Origin: Pseudomonas beijingensis | GTDB taxonomy: Bacteria > Pseudomonadota > Gammaproteobacteria > Pseudomonadales > Pseudomonadaceae | Reading direction: 5' to 3' | NCBI RefSeq assembly: GCF_030687295.1 | Contig: NZ_CP117425.1 | Span: 2,050,001-2,114,000, forward strand | Length of the DNA stretch: 64,000 bases | Part shown: positions 38,978 to 47,335 of the stretch, one piece after another | How positions within the stretch are numbered: position 1 is the stretch's first letter | How the letters are laid out: every line of letters begins with the position of its first letter | Notes under the pieces: generated by a model | The model's database searches: none | The model's input: only the letters and a program-made list of their open reading frames with translations | Told to the model about the DNA's origin: nothing | Program-made: the position numbers and the translations under genes

Positions 38978-40027
38978 CTAGTTGCGCTTCCAGCACTCCG
39001 CAAACCTTGCACATACCCCATAACGCTCATCCATCTGCGCCATCCTTTCCAGGTGATGCTGTACCGCTTCGACCGTTACCCCATTCCCGATCCGGAAGTA
39101 CTCCACCATCATCGCGACGTCCAGATCGATCTCGGCTTTCTCCGGCTTGGCATTGGCGGTTTTGGGCAACGCCCATTGTTCCAACTGCTCATCCTTCAAC
39201 TGCCGCAAACGCGTCTGGTATTCGTCCTTGAAGCGTTCCATCGAGCGCGCCTTGTTCTGCGCCATGTCATCGCCAAATGTCTTCAGGTTTTCCCGGTACA
39301 GCGTCCAGTAGTCAGGCGGCAGGTCGAAGCCGAGCTTGGCCTTGCGTTCGCTGATCAGGGTGTCCAGCTTCTCTGGCGAATAAGACTCGACTTTTTCCTT
39401 GGCCGGATCCGTCTTCACCGTGACGACGAGGCTTTTATCGATGACCCGGCTCATCAGCTCCAGGCGATGGGGCGTGTCCGGGTAGGTCTTGGGGAACAGC
39501 GCATTGCGACCGGCGCAGGCGGGAAAGTCTTTTTTCAGGATCGAGATCGGTGTGCGCACGTCCTTGCCGTCCACCCGTTGCAAGCGTTGCAACTGAGTCA
39601 GGCAGAAGTTCTTCTCGGACTTGAACGTCACCTCGTATTCGGCATTGGCCTCGGGCGTAAAGTTGAAACCCTTGCCGCACACGGCATAACCGCTGTTCAT
39701 GTTGGTGCGCAGGTGAATCTGCTCACCGGGCTTGAGCTTGACCTCCAAATAACCCCTGGCATCCTTGGGTGCCGGAACGCTCATCCCCACGCGCCGCGCG
39801 GTATCGCTCAGCAGCATATTATTGAGAATGCCCGTGGTTTGCCCGTCGCAATGGGCGGCATCGAAATAATCCAGCGTGGCGTTGCTGGTATTGGCGACGA
39901 ACCGCAACTTGGCGGCGTCCGGTTCGATGGCGTCGGGGTAACTGCCGTTGACGCTGCAACCGCCGAGCAATACGAACAACGCGGATAATGCTAACAACGG
40001 GGCAGGACAACGAGGCAGGGCGAGCAT
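38978..40027 (-). CDS. Hypothetical lipoprotein
   Basis: A 349-residue protein I do not recognise. The N-terminus is a lipoprotein signal with lipobox LLGGC (mature Cys24), so it is probably anchored in a membrane facing the periplasm. The mature part has paired cysteines in an N-terminal beta-like half (HCDGQ, YAVCGKGF, KNFCLTQ, FPACAG) and a charged helical C-terminal half ending MDERYGVCARFAECWKRN. AAGGA lies six bases before the ATG. No domain name or function can be given. Confidence 0.75.
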   Translation of the reverse strand: MLALPRCPAPLLALSALFVLLGGCSVNGSYPDAIEPDAAKLRFVANTSNATLDYFDAAHCDGQTTGILNNMLLSDTARRVGMSVPAPKDARGYLEVKLKPGEQIHLRTNMNSGYAVCGKGFNFTPEANAEYEVTFKSEKNFCLTQLQRLQRVDGKDVRTPISILKKDFPACAGRNALFPKTYPDTPHRLELMSRVIDKSLVVTVKTDPAKEKVESYSPEKLDTLISERKAKLGFDLPPDYWTLYRENLKTFGDDMAQNKARSMERFKDEYQTRLRQLKDEQLEQWALPKTANAKPEKAEIDLDVAMMVEYFRIGNGVTVEAVQHHLERMAQMDERYGVCARFAECWKRN

Positions 40028-40144
40028 AGGTCATCCTTGAAGGATCGATAAAGTTGACGAATGCTACTGAAGTGCCACTATTGCGTCCATCACCTGTCGC
40101 TGGGCTGTAGGCAATACCCTCTTCTTCTTGACAAGGACTTACCG

Positions 40145-40516
40145 ATGATCGACTTCAACAACAAAGGCTTCTTCAAGCTCAAGCAAAACGACGAATATGC
40201 TGAGCGCGTCACGGCCCTGCTGCTGGACGGTGAACAGGTCATCGACGCTTATAAATCCATGCGCGACGGGGTGGTCTTTACCAACAAACGCATCATCGCG
40301 GTGAACGTGCAAGGCATCACCGGCAGCAAAAAAGATTTTACTTCCTTGCCCTACAAAAACATCGTCGCCTACTCAGTCGAAACCTCCGGCACTTTCGACC
40401 TGGACTCTGAACTGGAGATCTACTTTTCATCCCTGGGCAAAGTGAAATTCGAATTCACCGGCAAGACCGGCATTGTGGAAATCTCCAAGGTGATCTCCAA
40501 ACACCTCCTGGCCTGA
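40145..40516 (+). CDS. Small PH-like (bPH) domain protein
   Basis: A 123-residue protein that consists of one bacterial pleckstrin-homology-like domain: LLDGEQVIDAYKSMRDGVVF, TNKRIIAVNVQGITGSKKDF, then LPYKNIVAYSVETSG and LEIYFSSLGKVKFEF. Such domains occur alone or appended to membrane proteins; the role is unknown. I chose the ATG at 40145 (MIDFNNKGFFKLKQNDEY). It is transcribed away from the lipoprotein gene. Confidence 0.8.
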   Translation: MIDFNNKGFFKLKQNDEYAERVTALLLDGEQVIDAYKSMRDGVVFTNKRIIAVNVQGITGSKKDFTSLPYKNIVAYSVETSGTFDLDSELEIYFSSLGKVKFEFTGKTGIVEISKVISKHLLA

Positions 40517-40548
40517 TCGGCAAACTCAGTGTCCACCGCCGACCCCCT

Positions 40549-40635
40549 GTGGGAGCGGGCTTGCTCGCGAAGGCTATGGCACATTCAATATCACCGGCCC
40601 AGGCGAACCGCTTTCGCGAGCAAGCCCGCTCCCAC
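40549..40635. repeat. REPIN, GTGGGAGCGGGC variant
   Basis: Inverted pair gtgggagcgggcttgctcgc ... gcgagcaagcccgctcccac, a compensated variant in which both arms carry the same C/G change. It lies between convergent genes. Confidence 0.88.
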
Positions 40636-40660
40636 AGGGGCCGCAGCCGCCAGTTGCAGC

Positions 40661-41077
40661 TCAGGGTTCCAGCGCCGGCCCCTTCAACTCGATCTGATTA
40701 CCGTCCGGATCGAAGCAGTAAATCGACCAACCCTTGCCCTCCGCGCCATAGCGCATCTGCGCCTTCTCAACGGTCAGGCCGGCTGAGGCCAAATGCGCGA
40801 GGAGGGCCGGTTCATCAAACGGCTCGATACGCAGGCAGAGGTGATCGACATTGTGCCCCTGCTTACCAGCCGCCGGTCCGCCCTGGCGACCGAGAGGCCC
40901 GTCGACAGCCACCAGATCGATCATCGACACACCAGTACCCAGGTGCACCATGCCCAGATCGTCCCGGCGCTTCGTGAGTTCGCAACCGAGCACCGAGGTA
41001 TAAAAAGCCAGGCTGCGCTCGATGTCTTTTACGCGCAGGACGATGTGGTCAATACGTTGAATCGTGAAGTTCTTCAT
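40661..41077 (-). CDS. VOC-family (glyoxalase/dioxygenase-fold) protein
   Basis: A 138-residue single-domain vicinal-oxygen-chelate protein. The beta-alpha-beta module start IDHIVLRVKDIERSLAFYTS, the VDHLCLRIEPFDEP half and the metal-ligand end IYCFDPDGNQIELKG are typical, giving candidate metal ligands in the first His, the middle His and the terminal Glu. The substrate is unknown. Confidence 0.88.
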   Translation of the reverse strand: MKNFTIQRIDHIVLRVKDIERSLAFYTSVLGCELTKRRDDLGMVHLGTGVSMIDLVAVDGPLGRQGGPAAGKQGHNVDHLCLRIEPFDEPALLAHLASAGLTVEKAQMRYGAEGKGWSIYCFDPDGNQIELKGPALEP

Positions 41078-41165
41078 ACAGGCCTCAGGTGCTCAGTGAT
41101 GGACGCTACGGGTTACTTCACCTTAGCGATTCATGCTGGAATGTCATCGCAACAAAAAATTCCCT

Positions 41166-41187
41166 GTGGTAGCGAGCTTGCTCGCGA
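41166..41187 (+). repeat. Single REP, degenerate
   Basis: One unpaired core gtggtagcgagcttgctcgc, ahead of the next gene. Confidence 0.7.
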
Positions 41188-41230
41188 TGACGTCATTTTA
41201 GCCACCCCCAATATCCGGACACGCCACCTC

Positions 41231-41935
41231 ATGATGAAATGGTTCAAGACCCTCACCCGCACGGATGCCATTGCCACACTGGCCCTGATTGTCTCCATCG
41301 CCTCCGCTTACTTCAGCTACCAGCAATACCAGGACAGCGTCGCCAGCCGCAGAACGCCGATCATCATCCGAGTCGGCGCAGAACACAGCAAAGTGTCGTT
41401 CTACAAGGCCTATAAAGATGATCAGAACGTACTCTTCAAACAGCGCTACAAAATCATCCTCACCAACAACAGTTTCAACCCGGAAAGTGTCATCGATTGG
41501 CGCCTATGGGAGCGCAGGGAAAATGGCGGCGGGGAGTACGCCGGGATGAAATTCAAGTTGCTGGATTCGACGGGCATCCCCATGACCTTCCCGTTCTTGA
41601 TCGCCGCGAAAGAAAGCAAAGTGGTCTTCCTGGATGTCGGCCAGAAGGTCACGCCAGAGGCATGGGCAATGGTGGAGCAAAGCGTGAGCCTCGATAAGGA
41701 GATGGACTGGTTTAAAGCAGACAAGGTTTTTACCGACGCAGGCTATCCGCTGTTCGGTCAACTCACGCCCGGGAAAAGCTCCAGGTATCAAGACCTGCAA
41801 GTCAACCGCTGGCTGGCCGGCCCTGCCTATCAGGAGTTTCAATTGAATTTCAGCAAGGCCGACGGGCAAGAAGTGGCGGCGCAGTTGTCGTTGAATGTCA
41901 GTGATGTTTATCCACAGGGCGAGGCGCAGCGGTAG
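41231..41935 (+). CDS. Hypothetical membrane-anchored protein
   Basis: A protein of 234 residues that I do not recognise. It starts MMKWFKTLTRTDAIATLALI and has one N-terminal membrane helix (ATLALIVSIASAYFSYQQY); the remainder is beta-rich and probably extracytoplasmic. Start choice between 41231 and 41234 is uncertain because no ribosome site is evident. The gene lies convergent to the AbiE-like module and shares its intergenic hairpin. Confidence 0.65.
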   Translation: MMKWFKTLTRTDAIATLALIVSIASAYFSYQQYQDSVASRRTPIIIRVGAEHSKVSFYKAYKDDQNVLFKQRYKIILTNNSFNPESVIDWRLWERRENGGGEYAGMKFKLLDSTGIPMTFPFLIAAKESKVVFLDVGQKVTPEAWAMVEQSVSLDKEMDWFKADKVFTDAGYPLFGQLTPGKSSRYQDLQVNRWLAGPAYQEFQLNFSKADGQEVAAQLSLNVSDVYPQGEAQR

Positions 41936-41979
41936 TTAAAGTATCGCGCTAAGGCCTCTAGATAGACCTTAAAACAATA

Positions 41980-42018
41980 TTTCCACACGCTATCAATGAA
42001 GCTGATAGCGTGCGGAAA
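41980..42018. terminator. Bidirectional hairpin after the AbiE-like module, TGATAGCGTGC core
   Basis: Arms at 41981-41995 (TTCCACACGCTATCA) and 42003-42017 (TGATAGCGTGCGGAA) pair over 15 bases with one G·U, extended by an A/T pair, around a 7-base loop. It lies between convergent genes and probably terminates transcription. The core TGATAGCGTGC and the 7-base spacing also occur in the palindrome upstream of the module (43950-43978). Confidence 0.75.
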
Positions 42019-42025
42019 ACCTGAT

Positions 42026-42787
42026 TCATTCGAGGCTGAAGGCTTCTTGAATGGTCTTGATCAAACGGTCGCCGTCCACACCTTTGTAAGCTTGTGGGTT
42101 TGACGCGAGCTCAACCGGTACCTGAGCAAGAAACGCCTTCAAATCGAGCGCCAATCGCTCCGGTAGCTGGGCCATTCCCTCAGTAAGGCCGACAGCCAGT
42201 ACGATCACATCCCTGAAGTGCTTTTTGATATCGCGACTGTCCACGGCAATGCCTTGTTCAAGCTGCGCCTTCTTGTTAAGCCATGCATGGGCTTTGAGCG
42301 GAACAAGCCGATCAGCACCGATGTGGCTGATCTCCTGGGTGTGGTCGACGCCGGCGAGGAGAAAAGCGTAGTACTCATCATCCAGGATAATCGCAGACAG
42401 GCTGGCGGCTTGCTCTTCCACAGGAATCCTGGTCATTCGGGCTGCTTCTTCGTGCTCCAGGCCATCCGGGACGCGGGAAAACAACTCCACCTGAACGGGA
42501 AAGGATTTGTCCTCAGGATTCTGAAAACGGTAGAAAACCGGGGAGGCCCCATCGCCTTCTCCGTTCTGGCGAATGGCATAGCCTCCGTCCTTGATGAACT
42601 TCCAGAACTGCCCGACGAACGCACGATCAAGTGCCTCGACGACCAGGACGATGTCCAGATCCTTGGTCAGTCGAAATGCTTCACCCAGTTCCTCCATGGC
42701 AATCGAAGCGGCCACCCCGCCGATCAGCACGTAACTGCCTTGGAAGTCCTTGAAATACTCTCGAAACCGGTCGACACCCACTACCAT
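42026..42787 (-). CDS. AbiEii-like nucleotidyltransferase (putative toxin)
   Basis: A 253-residue protein with a nucleotidyltransferase signature: G23-G24 in YVLIGGVAASIAMEEL and D43-x-D45 in RLTKDLDIVLVV, the GG...DxD pattern of the AbiEii/MNT group. Middle segments (ADRLVPLKAHAWLNKKAQ, DSRDIKKHFRDVIVLAVG) resemble the helical part of AbiEii-type proteins. In known AbiE systems such enzymes act as toxins. Its ATG overlaps the upstream gene by 7 bases, indicating coupled expression. The family call is by motif only. Confidence 0.7.
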   Translation of the reverse strand: MVVGVDRFREYFKDFQGSYVLIGGVAASIAMEELGEAFRLTKDLDIVLVVEALDRAFVGQFWKFIKDGGYAIRQNGEGDGASPVFYRFQNPEDKSFPVQVELFSRVPDGLEHEEAARMTRIPVEEQAASLSAIILDDEYYAFLLAGVDHTQEISHIGADRLVPLKAHAWLNKKAQLEQGIAVDSRDIKKHFRDVIVLAVGLTEGMAQLPERLALDLKAFLAQVPVELASNPQAYKGVDGDRLIKTIQEAFSLE

Positions 42788-43923
42788 TTCACGTTCTCCA
42801 TCATTTCATCGAGGCACATTTGCACGCGTTCGTCATGGTCATCCTTGAGGCTCAGATAGAGGGAGAAAGGGTCTACCGTCTCCATGGCGATGTTGCTGCG
42901 CAGTGGTTCATAACTCCAAAACTGAATACAGCACGCCGCATGATTTTGCGGCACTTCCAGGTAGGGCGTCGTGCTCTCGAGTTTCGACTTGGCCGTCTTT
43001 GACGGTGAGCTCCAAGCGCCGAACGCTTCCCCGTAGGCCGCAGTCGTTTCCGACTGAGCGCGGGCTCGAATCTGATCGAACTGCGCCGGCGTCATTGCGA
43101 CGCAAGGGACTTTTGGGCTGGCAAGAAGGCTCATCTCTGCCAAGGCCGTTTCTCCCGCCAGCAACATTGGCGTATCAAACGCCTCCGGAATTGCGTTCAG
43201 CCAGAGTGTTTTTTTGACCGGGGTGCGCATGACCTCTTTTGCTCTTTCCCAGGTTTCCTTGGGCGATAAAGGAAAGATGATCGCGGCTTCGCCCAGTTCC
43301 TTTCCAGGCTTAACAATGTCCAAGTCGGTCAGTTCCTTGATCGCCCGGGTGACGGTCATTTTTGCGTAGGAGAAGGACTGCTCGAAGGCCGCACGAGTGA
43401 CCAATAGCGGGTGATGCCATCCCTTGATCAGGTATTGAATCAGCATGGCTTGGGTGGCGGGGCTCAGGACCTGGGGTTTTTCCAGGCGCTGACGGTAGTA
43501 TTCACGCAAATCCATGCCAAAGGCCGGCAGAAAAAGTTGATTGCCTGGCACGATGAACTGGACGCCTTTCTCCACCAGTCGCTTGCGGTCATAACTGGGG
43601 AGCGTGTCGGTGACAAAAATCATCAGGTCGCCGGTCTCGGGCAACTTGTTGTATGCCTGGAAGTTGTGGATGGCTTGGATATGCTTGGCGACATCCGCAA
43701 CGCTGGCTTCGCGCTGCGGACGTTCCTTCAAGATAAGGCACTGGGCGTTGAAGATATTCGTGAGGAAAAACTCGTATCGGTCACGCAGCGCATACGGAAG
43801 AATCTTGACGTTTTCCCATGGCTTCAGGCGCAGCTTCAGGCCAAGCACGCTTTCTACATAGACTTTGAGCTCGATCAGATCAAGTCTTTCCGGGAAATCA
43901 TGGCCTTGGCGGGTAACTGTCAT
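42781..43923 (-). CDS. Winged-helix partner of the nucleotidyltransferase (AbiEi-like putative antitoxin)
   Basis: A 380-residue protein, first gene of the two-gene module. A winged helix-turn-helix lies in the middle (about 155-210: LSPATQAMLIQYLIKGWHHP, then SFSYAKMTVTRAIKELTDLD). The N-terminal 150 residues are an undescribed domain with a restriction-like look (MIFVTDTLPSYDRKRLVEKG, VQFIVPGNQLFLPAF). The C-terminal part (WLNAIPEAFDTPMLLAGETA) recalls AbiEi antitoxins. A large palindrome right upstream suggests autoregulation. It is longer than typical AbiEi and the domain order differs. Confidence 0.6.
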   Translation of the reverse strand: MTVTRQGHDFPERLDLIELKVYVESVLGLKLRLKPWENVKILPYALRDRYEFFLTNIFNAQCLILKERPQREASVADVAKHIQAIHNFQAYNKLPETGDLMIFVTDTLPSYDRKRLVEKGVQFIVPGNQLFLPAFGMDLREYYRQRLEKPQVLSPATQAMLIQYLIKGWHHPLLVTRAAFEQSFSYAKMTVTRAIKELTDLDIVKPGKELGEAAIIFPLSPKETWERAKEVMRTPVKKTLWLNAIPEAFDTPMLLAGETALAEMSLLASPKVPCVAMTPAQFDQIRARAQSETTAAYGEAFGAWSSPSKTAKSKLESTTPYLEVPQNHAACCIQFWSYEPLRSNIAMETVDPFSLYLSLKDDHDERVQMCLDEMMENVKW

Positions 43924-43937
43924 GGTGTTTCTTCCGT

Positions 43938-43990
43938 ATCACGATTTCAGCACGGTATCAGAGGTTGTGATAGCGTGCAAAATTCGTGAT
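43938..43990. promoter_or_regulatory. Two-tier palindrome upstream of the AbiE-like module
   Basis: Inner arms GCACGGTATCA (43950-43960) and TGATAGCGTGC (43968-43978) match at ten of eleven positions around a 7-base spacer; outer arms ATCACGA (43938-43944) and TCGTGAT (43984-43990) are exact complements. The site begins 15 bases upstream of the first gene's ATG, where an autorepressor would bind. AbiEi proteins are known to bind inverted repeats in their own promoters. Confidence 0.65.
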
Positions 43991-44061
43991 ATTTTCCATG
44001 GGGCTTCACACGCGAAGCCGTCGAACAACCTTCCACCCATCTGTCGGCTGATACACCGTCA

Positions 44062-44083
44062 TCGCGAGCAAGCTTGCTCCCAC
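44062..44083 (-). repeat. Single REP, GTGGGAG family
   Basis: One unpaired core, tcgcgagcaagcttgctccc plus ac, in the 262-base space before the DUF4256 gene. The rest of that space shows nothing recognisable. Confidence 0.75.
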
Positions 44084-44185
44084 AAAAAAGCAGCCAGGTC
44101 TGTGGGAAATCTGCCGTACGTCTATCCTAGGTATTCTTGAACCAGGCGCGGAATCGGCAACCGATCATCCACGGACATCCACACC

Positions 44186-44731
44186 ATGAAAAAACAAGAA
44201 CAAGACAACCTCATCCAAACCCTGCAAACCCGCTTCGAACAAAACCTGAACCGTCACCCAGACATCCCCTGGGCCGACGTCCAGACCCGGCTCGAACACC
44301 ACCCCAATGCCCTGAAATCCCTCCAGGCCATGGAAGTCTCCGGCGGCGAGCCAGACGTGATCGGCTTCGACCCGAAGACCGGCGTTGTCACCTTCTGCGA
44401 TTGCGCCAAGGAGAGCCCCACCGGACGCCGGAGCCTTTGCTACGACCGCGCGGCCCTGGATGCGCGCAAGGAGAACAAGCCCAAAGGCAGTGCCATCGAA
44501 ATGGCCGAAGCGATGGGCATCGCCCTGCTGACGGAAGACCAGTACCGAGCGCTGCAAACCCTCGGCGAGTTTGACGCGAAGACGTCCAGTTGGCTGGCAA
44601 CCCCGCCAGAGCTTCGTTCGCTCGATGGGGCGATTTTTGGCGACTACCGGTATGGCCGGGTGTTCATCTACCACAATGGCGTGCAGTCGTATTACGCGGC
44701 GCGCGGGTTTCGCGGGTTGCTGCAGGTTTAA
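44186..44731 (+). CDS. DUF4256 family protein
   Basis: A cytoplasmic-looking protein of 181 residues of the DUF4256 family, recognised by SLQAMEVSGGEPDVIGFD, TFCDCAKESPTGRRSLCYDR, KGSAIEMAEAMGI and the C-terminal YGRVFIYHNGVQSYYAARGF. The function is unknown. It appears monocistronic with no strong ribosome site before the ATG. Confidence 0.85.
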   Translation: MKKQEQDNLIQTLQTRFEQNLNRHPDIPWADVQTRLEHHPNALKSLQAMEVSGGEPDVIGFDPKTGVVTFCDCAKESPTGRRSLCYDRAALDARKENKPKGSAIEMAEAMGIALLTEDQYRALQTLGEFDAKTSSWLATPPELRSLDGAIFGDYRYGRVFIYHNGVQSYYAARGFRGLLQV

Positions 44732-44747
44732 AGGGAGACCCGCACCT

Positions 44748-44879
44748 GTGGCGAGGGGATTTATCCCCGTTGGGCTGCGTAGCAGCCCCAAACCCATCCA
44801 CCGCGGTGCACCAGGAAAAACGGCGTCGGCAGGTTTTACGACTGCGGCGCAGCCGAGCGGGGATAAATCCCCTCGCCAC
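44748..44879. repeat. REPIN, GTGGCGAGGGGATTTATCCCC family
   Basis: Inverted pair gtggcgaggggatttatccc ... gggataaatcccctcgccac with inner arms gggctgcgtagcagcccc and gactgcggcgcagcc. It lies between convergent genes. Confidence 0.9.
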
Positions 44880-44923
44880 AAGGGACTTGTGTGCTCGAAG
44901 GATCGTGGCGGGGCAAAACCACC

Positions 44924-46432
44924 TCACTCAAAAACCAAAACCTCACTTCCCTTGGCCTCAACCATCTCGCTAAACCTCGGCAAGCGCGCCACAAACTCCG
45001 TCTCAAACGCCAGGTAGCGATCCTGCGCCGGCACATAACGGACATCCGGCTTGACCCGCGCAATGTCCTTGGTCGACAGCTTCACCACCTCATGACTCTC
45101 TTGATTCCAAAACCACGCCAGCGTCTGTGTGCCAAAGGTGTTGGCGCGGTAAGTCCACACCCACCAAGCCCCATGCCCCCGGGACACATGAAGTTGCCCA
45201 TGAAAGGTGCGCAACGTGATGACTTGCTTGGGCTGGGTGACGAGCAGGCGTGTGTCCTGGCGCAGTTCACTGCCGAAACCGTCCAGCGTCGCCTTCGTCT
45301 TGGCTCCGGTCATGAAGTTGAAGCGCCAGGCCAGCAGCACGGTTTCCTGATAACCCGAATGCTCAACGTTCTGCCGCGCGCCTTCGCTGAACAGCAAAAC
45401 CTCATCACCCCCCAGGTACGCGGTTGACGTCCGCAGCTTATAGGCCTCAGCGGGCATCGGTTTGGCGACGATGGCCTGGTGCGGCGGGTCTTGATGCCAG
45501 ACCCAGCACTTCGGGCCGTTGTGCTGCATGAACAACAAGCGGCGCGGGCCGATGGGCAGGATCGTCAGTTCATCCGCAAACTCGAAAATCACCTCGCTGC
45601 TGTCCGCTGTGATCCGCCAGATCCGTGTCAAATGCTCAGGTTCATAGAGGCGCTGACGTTCGAATATCTGCGAACCCACCACCACGCAGGGTTGTTCAAA
45701 CTCCGGCCATTGCACCCCGGCAGGCCCGAACGCCGCGATCTCATCGCCTTGCCGAATTTCGTACTGGTAGCGGTCGTCTGCACTGTAATCACCGCGTATG
45801 ACCCGACGTTTCCACAGGCTGCGCTGAGCATCGGCATCGATGAGCTGCAAGTCCGCACCGTCCACGCCATCGGTGCGGTGTTCGAGCATGTCCTGCTCAG
45901 CGGGCGGCCATTGGTTGTAGTCGATCAGAAAGCACAGCCACTGGTCTTCGTCCTGCTCAGTGATGGCGGCCCAACCGTTGCGGTAGTTGTACTCATGCAC
46001 ATAGGTGGCGCCGGGGTAGTCATGGACTTCCTGCAGCCACTTCACTTTGCCGCGCTTGGGTTTGGCCGGTTTGCGTTCGACGGCGGCAGGTTTCGGCGGC
46101 TCGATCAAGCTCGCCGTAAACCTCGGCTCGCCGCGCTGGGCTTGCCAATGCTGGGCAAACGCCTCGCGCTGGCCGACCGGGACAATCACCGGCCGATAAT
46201 CATCGCCACCGGCATCCAGGTTCCACAAGTCATAACCCTGACCGGCCAACACCGGCGCCAGCGCCTCGAAGCAGACCTCGGGCATCTCGTTAGACAGCTC
46301 ATCCAACAACGCCTCGAACCCCGGGCCGGCAAACACACCGACGTCGGGATAGTAGTGCTGCAACAGCCCGAGCAAATCGCCGCCCGGTGTTTTCCAATCG
46401 ATATGAACCAACGGATCGAATTGCGATTGCAT
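44924..46432 (-). CDS. Hypothetical protein, about 500 residues
   Basis: I do not recognise this protein. The ATG at 46432 (MQSQFDPLVHIDWKTPGGDL) is preferred because AGGAAG stands nine bases before it; a longer frame to 46615 runs into a REPIN. It has no signal peptide. The N-terminal 150 residues look globular and are joined by a Lys/Pro-rich linker (KPAAVERKPAKPKRGKVKW) to a long Trp-rich, beta-rich C-terminal part (YLAFETEFVARLPRFSEM near the end) that could be a propeller. No function is assigned. Confidence 0.65.
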   Translation of the reverse strand: MQSQFDPLVHIDWKTPGGDLLGLLQHYYPDVGVFAGPGFEALLDELSNEMPEVCFEALAPVLAGQGYDLWNLDAGGDDYRPVIVPVGQREAFAQHWQAQRGEPRFTASLIEPPKPAAVERKPAKPKRGKVKWLQEVHDYPGATYVHEYNYRNGWAAITEQDEDQWLCFLIDYNQWPPAEQDMLEHRTDGVDGADLQLIDADAQRSLWKRRVIRGDYSADDRYQYEIRQGDEIAAFGPAGVQWPEFEQPCVVVGSQIFERQRLYEPEHLTRIWRITADSSEVIFEFADELTILPIGPRRLLFMQHNGPKCWVWHQDPPHQAIVAKPMPAEAYKLRTSTAYLGGDEVLLFSEGARQNVEHSGYQETVLLAWRFNFMTGAKTKATLDGFGSELRQDTRLLVTQPKQVITLRTFHGQLHVSRGHGAWWVWTYRANTFGTQTLAWFWNQESHEVVKLSTKDIARVKPDVRYVPAQDRYLAFETEFVARLPRFSEMVEAKGSEVLVFE

Positions 46433-46527
46433 CACGCCTGTCTTCCTTGTGGTTTCTCTGCGCGCCATCTTAGCCGCACACCCTCCCAAAAAGACAACCA
46501 CCGTCCCCTGGCCGGGCACAGACCATT

Positions 46528-46614
46528 GTGGGAGCGAGCTTGCTCGCGATAGGGCCAGGTCAGGCAACCTCAATGGCGGCTGGTTTACCGCTATCGCGAG
46601 CAAGCTCGCTCCCA
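46528..46614. repeat. REPIN, GTGGGAG family
   Basis: Inverted pair gtgggagcgagcttgctcgc ... gcgagcaagctcgctcccat; the right end is degenerate by one base. Confidence 0.88.
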
Positions 46615-46630
46615 TAGGTAGTTCAGTGAC

Positions 46631-47035
46631 TCAACGCTCCGGAAACTCAGACAAATAACAAACCGGTGAACTCGCGTCCGCCCGTTTCTCCACCTCATCC
46701 TCCAACCACTGCGCCAACACCACCGCATTATTTTCAACCGTCGACTTGGCCGCATACACCAACGTCAGCGTCCCATTGCGCGCAATATCCACCAGCTTCC
46801 ACCAATGCTCCGGCCGTCCCGCCAGCTCTCGCCGGTACGCCCCACTGAACTCGGCAAACGAAACCGTCCCCGCCTTGAACGCCTTGCGCAACTCATGAGA
46901 AGGCCCGACCTCCGGCAGCCACTCCGTAATCGCCAGCGCATCCTTGCGGCAATTGCGCGGCCACAAGCGGTCCACCAGAACCCGTACGCCATCCTCGGCG
47001 CTCGCTGTTTCATAGGCGCGTTTGCACTGGATCAT
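46631..47035 (-). CDS. DUF488 family protein
   Basis: Small cytoplasmic protein of the DUF488 family, here 134 residues from the ATG at 47035 (MIQCKRAYETASAEDGVRVL). The family signature VLVDRLWPRNCRKDALAI followed by EWLPEVGPSHELRKAF and the C-terminal LVYAAKSTVENNAVVLAQWL is clear. The function is unknown. An in-frame start at 47071 is less likely. The 300 bases between here and the adhesin gene contain no recognised feature beyond a weak hairpin. Confidence 0.88.
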   Translation of the reverse strand: MIQCKRAYETASAEDGVRVLVDRLWPRNCRKDALAITEWLPEVGPSHELRKAFKAGTVSFAEFSGAYRRELAGRPEHWWKLVDIARNGTLTLVYAAKSTVENNAVVLAQWLEDEVEKRADASSPVCYLSEFPER

Positions 47036-47335
47036 CGAAGCCTGCCTGTCGAAGTGAGACCGCCTGAGCATAGGTCGCCCACGACGAGGCGACCAGGATT
47101 CATCCGCCGCACTTCACTCACCCATCGTAAAAAAAAATTCATCGGATCCCTTCAATCAAAAGCCCTAGGCGCTCAAGCAAAAGCGCGCTGCGTAAGTCGC
47201 AGAGATGATGGCGCGGAGCACTGTGGGATTTTCGAGCCGCAATCCGTCCGGATGCGCTTTTCCATTTGATTTGTCGACAGCGAACCGCCTGGTCGTCATG
47301 GCACGGCCCGCCGTATTAAGGATGAGTGAACAAAA

